DNA from: an uncultured Phocaeicola sp.
Lineage (GTDB): Bacteria; Bacteroidota; Bacteroidia; Bacteroidales; Bacteroidaceae
NCBI GenBank assembly: GCA_944321335.1
Contig: CALUKX010000017.1
Span: 1 to 43,029 of the forward strand
DNA: 43,029 bases
Direction of reading: 5' to 3'
Made by a program: the position numbers and the translations under genes. This document shows positions 1-6,263 of this stretch, piece by piece; positions within the stretch are counted from its first letter, which is position 1; each line of letters opens with the position of its first letter. The notes under the pieces were generated by a model. That model was not told where the DNA came from. It made no database searches and saw nothing but the letters and a program-made list of their open reading frames with translations.

Positions 1-205
1 GATAAGGCAAGAACAACCTTTAAGAACAGCGTATGCAACTAACTGTATTTCAGTATAGGAAAATAAGCATAACGCTTATTTATCTATCTTTTTATGTAAC
101 GATTGTTTGTTTATTTCATTGGCATTTAGTATTTGTTGTACTCAAAGATAATTTTTTTATTGATAAATTCGTTCAAATCAACAATAAAAATTATTAATTG
201 TTGTC
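1..205. other. Non-coding left edge with a weak hairpin and possible minus-strand promoter
   Basis: No convincing gene is present. Positions 61-81 form an AT-rich hairpin (AAATAAGC, 5-base loop, GCTTATTT) followed on the plus strand by a T-rich stretch, so it may terminate a gene lying left of the window. On the minus strand, 143-150 reads TATCTTTG, a good Bacteroidetes -7 box, with TTTG at 174-177. The spacing of 23 is slightly long. Short reading frames here look random. Confidence 0.35.
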
Positions 206-859
206 TTACGGATTTCCTGCCGTAGCCTTCAGCGATTCCTTGCACAATCCGTTCAACCCGCATTGCTCGCATTTCGGTTTGCGTGCCACACAGATATAAC
301 GTCCGTGAAGGATCAGCCAATGATGAGCCGTCGGAACAATCTCTTTCGGGATATATTTCATCAGATATTTTTCGGTGGCATAAGGAGTGGTGCAGCTCAT
401 CGGTACAAGTCCGATACGATGGCTGACGCGGAACACGTGGGTATCTACAGCCATTGCTGCCTTATTGAAAACTACACTCTGAATCACGTTGGCCGTCTTT
501 CTTCCTACACCCGGCAATTTTACTAGATCTTCCAGATTGTCGGGAACTTCACTATTGAAATCCTTCACCAGCATCTGTGCCATACCCACCAGATGTTTCG
601 CCTTGTTGTTCGGATAACTCACGCTGCGGATATACTCGTAGATTACTTCCGGCGTGGTGGCCGCCATTGCTTCCGGTGTAGGGAAGTCGCGGTAAAGCGG
701 AGGGGTAATCATATTCACCCGCTTGTCGGTGCATTGGGCACTCAGAATCACAGCTATCAACAGTTCGAACGGATTGTTGTAGTGAAGTTCGGTTTCGGCT
801 ACAGGCATCGCATGCTGGAAGTAGTCGATTACTTTATTGTAAAGTTCCTGTTTTCTCAT
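206..859 (-). CDS. nth: Endonuclease III (DNA glycosylase/AP lyase)
   Basis: This base-excision-repair enzyme removes oxidised pyrimidines and cleaves the resulting abasic site. The 217-residue protein has the family's usual length. It shows the helix-hairpin-helix LPGVGRKTANV with the catalytic lysine context at about residue 120, a downstream VDTHVFRVSHR segment carrying the catalytic aspartate, and a C-terminal four-cysteine iron-sulfur motif (C-x6-C-x2-C-x5-C, in CVARKPKCEQCGLNGLC). It begins 13 bases after the corA stop and is probably cotranscribed with it. The start MRKQELYNKVIDYF matches the normal N-terminus. The identification is secure. Confidence 0.97.
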   Translation of the reverse strand: MRKQELYNKVIDYFQHAMPVAETELHYNNPFELLIAVILSAQCTDKRVNMITPPLYRDFPTPEAMAATTPEVIYEYIRSVSYPNNKAKHLVGMAQMLVKDFNSEVPDNLEDLVKLPGVGRKTANVIQSVVFNKAAMAVDTHVFRVSHRIGLVPMSCTTPYATEKYLMKYIPKEIVPTAHHWLILHGRYICVARKPKCEQCGLNGLCKESLKATAGNP

Positions 860-872
860 CGGTTTATGAGGT

Positions 873-1913
873 TTAATACCATTTCTTATGTTTGAAGTAA
901 TAATATACGGCTACTGCAAGGATAATCATCAGTATCCAGGCACAAAGATAACCATATTTCCAACTCAGTTCGGGCATGTGCTGGAAATTCATTCCCCAAA
1001 TTCCTGCAAGGAAGGTCAGCGGAATGAAGATGGTGGAAACCATAGTGAGTTGCTTCATGATATTGTTCATGCGGCGGTCGTTGTTCGACAGATAGAGATC
1101 GACCAATGCGGTAATCATATCGCGGCAGCTTTCCAAGGTCTGTAAAGCGAACTGCAGATGGTCGTTCACGTCGTTGAAGAAAGGTCGGTTGGCCTTGTGA
1201 AGCAGATTGTTTTCCGCCCGGAAAAGCTTGCCGAACTGCTCTTTCAGCGGAAGGATGTTCTTCCGGATGAGCCGGTAATTCCGCCGGTAAGCCTGTATAT
1301 CGTCGATGCCGGGATCGTCATCGGGGTCGGGTGAAAGGAAACGTTCTTCCATATCTTCCAGCTCGTCTTCCATTGTCGAAAGGATGGATGTGAAATTGGC
1401 CATCGAGCTGTTCAGTATCACACTTAGCAGATAATCGGTCTGTCGGTTTCTGATTTTCAATACGTTGTTATCGATTGCCGAATGTATATCGTTGAAGATA
1501 TCGGTTTCCTGTTCGGTGAAGGTAATGAGAAAATTTTCGCCTTCGATGATACAAAGTTGCTGAGGCTCATAATCCTGTTCCGCATTTCGTGTAAAAAGTT
1601 TCAGGATTACCACGTTATAGCTCTCGTGTTCTTCAATCTTTGTCAGGTGATTCGAGTTGAGAATATCCTGGGTAGTCAGAAAATCGATGTTGAAACGTTC
1701 GCAGACCTGTCGCACCGAAGCGGCGTTCTGCAATCCGTGTACCTGAAGCCAGTTGATGCAGTCGTTCCGCAACGATTGGTCCAGCTCTTCGATGGTATCG
1801 GCTTTATATCTGGATACATCGTTTGCATTATAACAACAAAGATGCAGATGTGTGGGTGTCCGACTGGCTCCGTTGTAGTTCAACTGTTCGCTAAGAAGAT
1901 TGTTTTTCGTCAT
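873..1913 (-). CDS. corA: CorA-family magnesium/cobalt transporter
   Basis: This is an inner-membrane divalent-cation channel of the CorA family, most likely importing Mg2+. The 346-residue product has a large acidic, helical cytoplasmic domain. It ends in two transmembrane helices, the first followed by the diagnostic pore motif GMN (in GIWGMNFQHMPEL), and a basic tail (KHKKWY). An upstream in-frame ATG at 2120 would add 69 residues. I prefer the start at 1913 because a full promoter (TTTG-N20-TATTTTTG) lies just upstream at 1939-1970, inside that extension, and because MTKNNLL gives a family-like length. The extension would also begin just beyond the tandem repeat at 2044-2109. Downstream lies nth, 13 bases away. 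Confidence 0.94.
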   Translation of the reverse strand: MTKNNLLSEQLNYNGASRTPTHLHLCCYNANDVSRYKADTIEELDQSLRNDCINWLQVHGLQNAASVRQVCERFNIDFLTTQDILNSNHLTKIEEHESYNVVILKLFTRNAEQDYEPQQLCIIEGENFLITFTEQETDIFNDIHSAIDNNVLKIRNRQTDYLLSVILNSSMANFTSILSTMEDELEDMEERFLSPDPDDDPGIDDIQAYRRNYRLIRKNILPLKEQFGKLFRAENNLLHKANRPFFNDVNDHLQFALQTLESCRDMITALVDLYLSNNDRRMNNIMKQLTMVSTIFIPLTFLAGIWGMNFQHMPELSWKYGYLCAWILMIILAVAVYYYFKHKKWY

Positions 1914-1938
1914 AATTCTGAAACCCTTTATGGTATCA

Positions 1939-1970
1939 CAAAAATAGTTGATTCCAAGAGAATAGGCAAA
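1939..1970 (-). promoter_or_regulatory. Promoter of corA-nth
   Basis: Read on the minus strand, TTTG (1967-1970), 20 bases and TATTTTTG (1939-1946) fit the Bacteroidetes consensus exactly. The promoter sits 26 bases upstream of the chosen corA start and decides that start. Confidence 0.7.
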
Positions 1971-2043
1971 AGATTGTGAAGCTTTCTGATGCCGTGACAA
2001 TATCCTTCGGCTGAAGTCCCTTGAAACATAAGCGTGTTTTAAC

Positions 2044-2109
2044 CGTCCTCGGTACGGAAGACGGTCGTCCTCGGTACGGAAGACGATCGTCCATGGTACG
2101 GTGGACGGT
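2044..2109. repeat. Three tandem 22-bp imperfect-palindrome units
   Basis: The units lie at 2044-2065, 2066-2087 and 2088-2109. Each begins CGTCC, has GGTACGG at its centre and ends GACGGT or GACGAT. Units 1 and 2 differ at one base. Unit 3 has diverged but has gained better arms (CGTCCA...TGGACG). There is no spacer between units, and the 22-bp period is about two helical turns, so all copies face the same side of the DNA. Confidence 0.85.
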
Positions 2110-2204
2110 TTATGTGTCAATTTTCATCAAAAACTGGAGAAGGCTTCATAAAAACATCGTTTTCAGGGGTATTTTCAAAACCCCTGTTTTTGCTGATTAT
2201 CAAC

Positions 2205-2290
2205 GGGTTTGCGTGAAGGGACATGAAGGGAAAAACAACGTGGTGAAGCGTTCTGAAGGGGGTGGGTTCACGCAAATACGTTGTAACACA
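2205..2290. repeat. TGAAGGG-rich dispersed repeat, copy 1
   Basis: This non-coding segment contains repeated GTGAAG/TGAAGGG words and ends ATACGTTGTAACA. The 18-base string GTGAAGCGTTCTGAAGGG (2243-2260) recurs, inverted and with one mismatch, at 31507-31524. There the related word TGTAACGTAT also lies nearby (31448-31457). The ends include GCGTGAA and TTCACGC (2211-2217 and 2267-2273), which could pair. Confidence 0.6.
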
Positions 2291-2504
2291 ATTCGTTAGA
2301 AAGCCATGATCGGAATTTCGGATTTTTCTTCGTTCATGTAGAAGGTGATTGAACAATTGTGAGTCGTTGCATCTGTTATCTTGTTCAGATGTTCTTTTAA
2401 ACCACTGTTTGGTATTAATCAAATAGAATTTCTTTATGTCGAAAATAAATTTCTTTCAGTTTTTGCGTTATGAAAGGTAGAAATATCATTCATAATATTG
2501 AACC

Positions 2505-3353
2505 ATGAAAACAGAAGAAATAATGGCTTTGTTTCATCAATTCGAAAGCATAGCCAATGAGTATCAAGGGATAGAATGTTGGAGTGCGAGGGAATTGTCG
2601 AAATTGCTTGGATATACCCAATGGAGAAACTTCGAGAATATCATCGATAAGGCTAAGGAAGCATGTGAAAATGCAGGGCAGGAAGTTGGTTATCATTTTG
2701 CTGACGTCAGCAAAATGATAGAATTGGCTAAAGGAGCACAGCGGAATGTTAATGATTATCTTTTGACACGCTATGCCTGTTATCTTGTAGCTCAGAACGG
2801 AGATCCCCGTAAACCTCAGATTGCTTTTGCGCAAAACTATTTTGCTGTACAGACCCGGCGTGCAGAGCTTGTCCAGCAACGGATTCTGAATTATGAGCGT
2901 GTGCAGGCAAGAAGTAAGCTTGCCGATACGGAAAAACGTTTGTCTGGTATCCTATACGAAAGGGGGATAGACAGCAAAGGGTTTGCACTCATCCGTTCGA
3001 AAGGCGACAAGGCATTGTTTCGTCTGGATACAGCCATGTTGAAACGTAAGTTGGGTATGCCTGGTTCCCGGTCATTGGCAGATTTTCTGCCTACCATAAG
3101 CATTAAAGCGAAAGATTTTGCGGCAGAAATGACATCAGTCAATGTGCAGCAGAAAGATTTGTATGGGCCGGTTGTTATTGGAGAAGAACATGTGGATAAT
3201 AATACAGCTGTCAGAAATATGCTTTTGCAACGTGGCATTGTTCCTGAACTGCTTCCTGCAGGAGAAGATATAAAGAAAGTGGAACGGAGGCTAAGGACTG
3301 AAGAGAAATCAATAACAAAAGACTCTAAAAAAGAAGGGGTTGCCCGAAAATAG
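2505..3353 (+). CDS. dinD: DinD-like protein (DNA-damage-inducible protein D family, BRO-N-like)
   Basis: This 282-residue protein closely resembles E. coli DinD, an SOS-induced protein reported to inhibit RecA filament functions. Shared features are the N-terminal [20 protein letters not shown] segment (BRO-N-like fold), [25 protein letters not shown], the helix [16 protein letters not shown], a central helical region and the C-terminal [19 protein letters not shown]. The final 15 or so residues are basic and low complexity. No SOS box was recognised upstream. The gene sits with an ORF6N gene in a repeat-rich island between housekeeping operons, which suggests acquisition, but no integrase or att sites are visible. 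An exact 30-bp palindrome lies within codons 63-72. Confidence 0.88.
   Translation: MKTEEIMALFHQFESIANEYQGIECWSARELSKLLGYTQWRNFENIIDKAKEACENAGQEVGYHFADVSKMIELAKGAQRNVNDYLLTRYACYLVAQNGDPRKPQIAFAQNYFAVQTRRAELVQQRILNYERVQARSKLADTEKRLSGILYERGIDSKGFALIRSKGDKALFRLDTAMLKRKLGMPGSRSLADFLPTISIKAKDFAAEMTSVNVQQKDLYGPVVIGEEHVDNNTAVRNMLLQRGIVPELLPAGEDIKKVERRLRTEEKSITKDSKKEGVARK
2691..2720. repeat. Perfect 30-bp palindrome inside the DinD-like gene
   Basis: The half-site TATCATTTTGCTGAC is followed immediately by its exact reverse complement, with no spacer. The DNA could extrude a cruciform, and the mRNA could form a 13-bp stem with an ACGT loop. Because of the symmetry the same peptide, [10 protein letters not shown], is encoded on both strands. 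There is no T-run, so it is not a typical terminator. Confidence 0.95.
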
Positions 3354-3469
3354 ATACTATGGCTATTTTTACAAGGGAAATTGAAAATAATGTATGCCAA
3401 CGGATAATAATATGAGTTATTGGCGTTTATAGGATAAAAACAGTTCGTAATCATTATTATAGTTATATT

Positions 3470-4048
3470 ATGGAAAAGGAGATGCAGATTATTGGAATGA
3501 AGGAAGTGGAATCACGGATAATTGAAGTTCGTGGACAAAAAGTTTTGTTGGATGCCGATGTAGCTGCTCTTTATGGAGTAGAGACAAAACGTGTCAATGA
3601 AGCGGTAAGAAGAAATCCTGAAAAGTTCCCGAATGATTTTTGTTTTCAGTTGCAAGTGTCTGAAACTCAGGATGTGGTCGCAATTTGCGACCGGTTTAAA
3701 CCGTTGTTGAAATCTTCAGTAGAACCGAAAGCATTTACAGAAGAAGGGCTTTATATGATGGCTACGGTTTTGAAGAGTCCGCGTGCAACAGCTACTACGA
3801 TTGCCATTATCCGGACTTTCAAAAAATTAAGAGATTTGACCCGTAATTTGTCTGATGTCTCTGAGGTATTGGATATAGAAAAGAAGAAAAGGCTTCTTCA
3901 GCATACAGGTGAACTGTTATCTGATATATTGACGGGTGACACCGAAACTACAGAAACAGAATCTTCTGTCGAATTGAATCTGATGGCTGTGAAGTTCAAA
4001 CATGTAGTGAAGAAAACTAGAAGTGTAAAACCGAAAAAAAACAGATAA
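3470..4048 (+). CDS. ORF6N-domain DNA-binding protein
   Basis: This 192-residue protein has an ORF6N domain at roughly residues 10-95. The visible marks are IIEVRGQKVLLDADVAALYG, VKRVNEAVRRN-like spacing (here ETKRVNEAVRRNPEKFP), DFCFQLQ, and KAFTEEGLYMMATVLKSPRA. ORF6N domains are small DNA-binding modules common in phage antirepressor-type and mobile-element proteins. The C-terminal part is helical and charged, ending in KPKKNR. The start at MEKEMQIIG is preferred, with MQIIG four codons later as an alternative. It lies 116 bases after the DinD-like gene in the same orientation. Target and role are unknown; a regulator of itself or its neighbour is one possibility. Confidence 0.85.
   Translation: MEKEMQIIGMKEVESRIIEVRGQKVLLDADVAALYGVETKRVNEAVRRNPEKFPNDFCFQLQVSETQDVVAICDRFKPLLKSSVEPKAFTEEGLYMMATVLKSPRATATTIAIIRTFKKLRDLTRNLSDVSEVLDIEKKKRLLQHTGELLSDILTGDTETTETESSVELNLMAVKFKHVVKKTRSVKPKKNR
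3676..3703. repeat. Two abutting perfect inverted repeats inside the ORF6N gene
   Basis: Positions 3676-3692 are GGTCGCAA, T, TTGCGACC (8+1+8). Sharing one base, 3692-3703 is the palindrome CGGTTTAAACCG. They lie in the codons for VVAICDRFKPL. Confidence 0.9.
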
Positions 4049-4182
4049 TGATAAAGCGGCTTTTTTTAATATAAGTCGTTTGCTAGATAATATACATGGA
4101 TTTAAGGCTCGGGTATAATCTATAAGATAGGTTGAATTCGCCATAATTAAGTACTGACAAAAAGCTTAAACGGTGAAGTCCA

Positions 4183-4213
4183 TTGCATAATCCAATAATT
4201 ATTCGTACCTTTG
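4183..4213 (+). promoter_or_regulatory. Promoter of the queuosine-precursor operon
   Basis: TTG (4183-4185), 20 bases and TACCTTTG (4206-4213) fit the Bacteroidetes consensus. Transcription would begin near 4220 and leave a leader of about 80 bases containing the riboswitch candidate. Confidence 0.7.
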
Positions 4214-4263
4214 CACCCGAATTTTAAAAAGAGAACTATAACATGTGATGCCGTGAATAACGG

Positions 4264-4298
4264 CCGTGTATTCTAGAACACCACGTAAAAAACAGGAG
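4264..4298 (+). promoter_or_regulatory. preQ1-I-like riboswitch
   Basis: The stem CGTG (4265-4268) pairs with CACG (4282-4285) around a loop containing TTCTAG and ACACC. It is followed by the A-rich tail TAAAAAACAGGAG. This order (short stem, TTC-TAG loop, ACACC, closing strand, AAAAAAC tail) matches the class I preQ1 aptamer. The AGGAG in the tail is the ribosome-binding site of the ATG at 4301, and the loop TTCT could pair with AGGA. Control is therefore probably at translation initiation, with ligand shutting the gene off. The downstream queuosine-precursor genes strongly support the call. Confidence 0.82.
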
Positions 4299-4300
4299 CG

Positions 4301-4987
4301 ATGAAAAAAGAAAATCTCGTATCAGTACCTTTTATGGTTTTGGGTATTGTGTTTTGTATCTGCCTTGTGGCAGCTAATCTTTTAGAAACCAAAGTTGTCC
4401 AATTGGGTCCGATTGCCGTTACTGCCGGACTGATTGTTTTCCCTGTATCTTACATTATTAACGACTGTATTGCCGAAGTTTGGGGCTTCAAGAAGGCGCG
4501 TCTCATTATCTGGATGGGATTTCTGATGAACTTCTTTGTGGTTGCCTTGGGGCAGATCACTATTGCTATTCCTGCCGCTCCTTTCTGGGAGGGGGAAGAG
4601 GCTTTCGATTTTGTCTTCGGTATGGCTCCTCGAATTGCCGCTGCCAGTCTGTTGGCTTTCTTGGTCGGCTCATTCCTGAATGCTTATGTCATGAGTAGGA
4701 TGAAGGTAGCTTCGCAAGGCCGTCATTTTTCAGCACGTGCCATCTTGTCGACTTTGGCCGGCGAAAGTGCCGATTCCATTATCTTTTTCCCGTTGGCTTT
4801 CGGGGGATTGATGCCGGTAGAGGAACTTGGAAAGATGATGTTGGTGCAGGTTGTCTTGAAAACCGCTTACGAAATCATTATTCTTCCGGTGACTATCCGT
4901 GTGGTAAACTACATCAAGCGTGTGGACGATTGTGATGTTTACGATGAACATATTTCTTATAACATATTGAAAATTAAAGAAATCTAA
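4301..4987 (+). CDS. yhhQ: Queuosine-precursor transporter, YhhQ/VUT family
   Basis: This is a 228-residue polytopic inner-membrane protein of the VUT family, whose characterised members import queuosine precursors such as preQ0 or preQ1. About six hydrophobic helices are visible. Family signatures include [13 protein letters not shown] near residue 25, the conserved helix [20 protein letters not shown], and the late segment [20 protein letters not shown]. It stands first in an operon with queC (2-base gap) and queF, behind the preQ1-I-like element, so its expression should fall when preQ1 is plentiful. Start 4301 follows AGGAG directly. Which precursor it carries cannot be told from sequence. 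Confidence 0.9.
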   Translation: MKKENLVSVPFMVLGIVFCICLVAANLLETKVVQLGPIAVTAGLIVFPVSYIINDCIAEVWGFKKARLIIWMGFLMNFFVVALGQITIAIPAAPFWEGEEAFDFVFGMAPRIAAASLLAFLVGSFLNAYVMSRMKVASQGRHFSARAILSTLAGESADSIIFFPLAFGGLMPVEELGKMMLVQVVLKTAYEIIILPVTIRVVNYIKRVDDCDVYDEHISYNILKIKEI

Positions 4988-4989
4988 AT

Positions 4990-5682
4990 ATGATAAATCA
5001 AGCTGCACTTGTGGTTTTCAGTGGCGGACAGGATTCTACCACTTGCCTTTTCTGGGCGAAAAAACATTTTAAGGAGGTTTATGCCTTGAGTTTTGTTTAT
5101 GGTCAGAAACACGTGAAAGAGGTGGAACTGGCTCGTGAAATCGCACGAAAGGCGGATGTCCATTTCGATGTGATGGATGTGTCGTTTATCGGGCAGTTGG
5201 GCAAGAACTCGCTTACGGACACTTCTATCCAGATGGACCAGGAGAAGCCTGCCGATTCGTTCCCGAATACGTTCGTGCCGGGACGAAACTTGTTTTTCTT
5301 GAGTATCGCAGCTGTCTATGCTCGTGAAAGAGGTATCTTCCACATGGTTACAGGTGTTTCGCAGACCGATTTCAGCGGTTATCCCGATTGCCGTGATTCG
5401 TTCATCAAGTCGCTGAACGTGACTTTGAACCTGGCTATGGACGAGCAGTTCGTAATTCATACTCCGCTGATGTGGATTGACAAAGCTGAAACTTGGGCAC
5501 TTGCCGATGAACTCGGTGTATTGGATATTGTGCGTCATGATACTTTGACTTGCTACAACGGGGTACAAGGTGACGGATGCGGCCATTGTCCGGCTTGCAA
5601 GCTTCGTCGTGAAGGTTTGGAAAAGTATCTCGCTTCGAAAGAAGAAGTCCGCAAGTCGATGGAAGCTGCAGATATCGAATAA
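4990..5682 (+). CDS. queC: 7-cyano-7-deazaguanine (preQ0) synthase
   Basis: QueC converts 7-carboxy-7-deazaguanine to preQ0 using ATP and ammonia in the cytoplasm. The 230-residue protein has the ATP-pyrophosphatase P-loop SGGQDSTTC at residues 11-19, the [17 protein letters not shown] segment, [18 protein letters not shown], and four C-terminal zinc-binding cysteines at about 188, 197, 200 and 203 (CYNG...CGHCPAC). It follows the transporter gene with only a 2-base gap and is followed by queF. No queD or queE is in the window, so those steps are encoded elsewhere or precursors are imported. Confidence 0.97.
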   Translation: MINQAALVVFSGGQDSTTCLFWAKKHFKEVYALSFVYGQKHVKEVELAREIARKADVHFDVMDVSFIGQLGKNSLTDTSIQMDQEKPADSFPNTFVPGRNLFFLSIAAVYARERGIFHMVTGVSQTDFSGYPDCRDSFIKSLNVTLNLAMDEQFVIHTPLMWIDKAETWALADELGVLDIVRHDTLTCYNGVQGDGCGHCPACKLRREGLEKYLASKEEVRKSMEAADIE

Positions 5683-5716
5683 TGTATGATTTGAAAAGAA
5701 ACGAACAACAAGTAAT

Positions 5717-6172
5717 ATGGAAAGAAAAGATGAATTGACAATCTTGGGTAAGACTACAGCCTACAAGCAGGATTATGCTCCGGAAGTGTTGGAGGCTTTT
5801 GTCAACAAGCACCCGGAGAATGATTATTGGGTACGTTTCAACTGCCCCGAGTTTACGAGCCTTTGTCCGATTACCGGTCAGCCTGACTTTGCCGAAATCC
5901 GTATCAGCTATTTGCCGGATATCAAGATGGTGGAAAGCAAAAGCTTGAAATTATACTTGTTCAGTTTCCGTAATCACGGTGATTTCCATGAAGATTGCGT
6001 GAATATCATCATGAAGGATTTGATTAAGCTGATGGACCCGAAGTACATTGAGGTGACAGGTATCTTCACTCCACGTGGCGGTATCTCCATCTATCCGTAT
6101 TGTAATTACGGTCGTCCGGGAACAAAGTATGAAGAACTGGCGGAATACCGTATGCGTAACCACGACCTTTAA
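5717..6172 (+). CDS. queF: NADPH-dependent 7-cyano-7-deazaguanine reductase (preQ0 to preQ1)
   Basis: This is the short, unimodular QueF type (151 residues). It reduces the nitrile of preQ0 to the aminomethyl group of preQ1, the base inserted into tRNA and the probable ligand of the riboswitch upstream. The catalytic cysteine is Cys50 in [13 protein letters not shown], with the partner aspartate at 57. The family motif [15 protein letters not shown] follows, then [12 protein letters not shown] near the end. It is last in the operon, 34 bases after queC, and a hairpin terminator follows. Confidence 0.97.
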   Translation: MERKDELTILGKTTAYKQDYAPEVLEAFVNKHPENDYWVRFNCPEFTSLCPITGQPDFAEIRISYLPDIKMVESKSLKLYLFSFRNHGDFHEDCVNIIMKDLIKLMDPKYIEVTGIFTPRGGISIYPYCNYGRPGTKYEELAEYRMRNHDL

Positions 6173-6202
6173 TCCCGAAATTTGATATAAGCTATAAATA
6201 CC

Positions 6203-6237
6203 GAAGCCCTCGAAGTGATCTCACTTTCGGGGGCTTC
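6203..6237. terminator. Hairpin between convergent queF and dnaX
   Basis: A near-perfect stem (GAAGCCCTCGAAGTGA with TCACTTTCGGGGGCTTC) has a loop of about 2-4 bases. It is followed by TTCTGTAT on the plus strand. It ends the queuosine operon and may also serve dnaX from the other side. Confidence 0.75.
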
Positions 6238-6263
6238 TTCTGTATATGAATCTCTTGTATTCC

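Larger units (their letters stand above)
1971..2504. other. Intergenic accessory region with repeats
   Basis: This stretch of about 530 bases between the corA promoter and the DinD-like gene holds a 22-bp tandem repeat (2044-2109) and a TGAAGGG-rich element (about 2205-2290), both listed separately. At 2166-2186 AGGGGT and ACCCCT flank an AT-rich centre, forming a short inverted repeat. A 101-codon minus-strand reading frame spans 2117-2422. Its composition follows the repeat rather than a protein family, so I do not call it. No clear promoter for the DinD-like gene was found. Confidence 0.6.

Noticed and set aside
2044-2109. Tandem units as a CRISPR array
   Set aside because: The 22-bp units abut with no spacers, there are only three, and no cas gene is present.
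2117-2422. 101-codon minus-strand reading frame as a gene
   Set aside because: It is built largely from the TGAAGGG-type repeat, has no recognised domain and no promoter.
2691-2720. 30-bp palindrome as an intrinsic terminator
   Set aside because: It has no T-run after the stem and lies early in an intact reading frame.
2505-4048. Prophage or integrated element
   Set aside because: No integrase, structural phage gene, transposase or direct-repeat boundary was found; only the two genes and local repeats support mobility.
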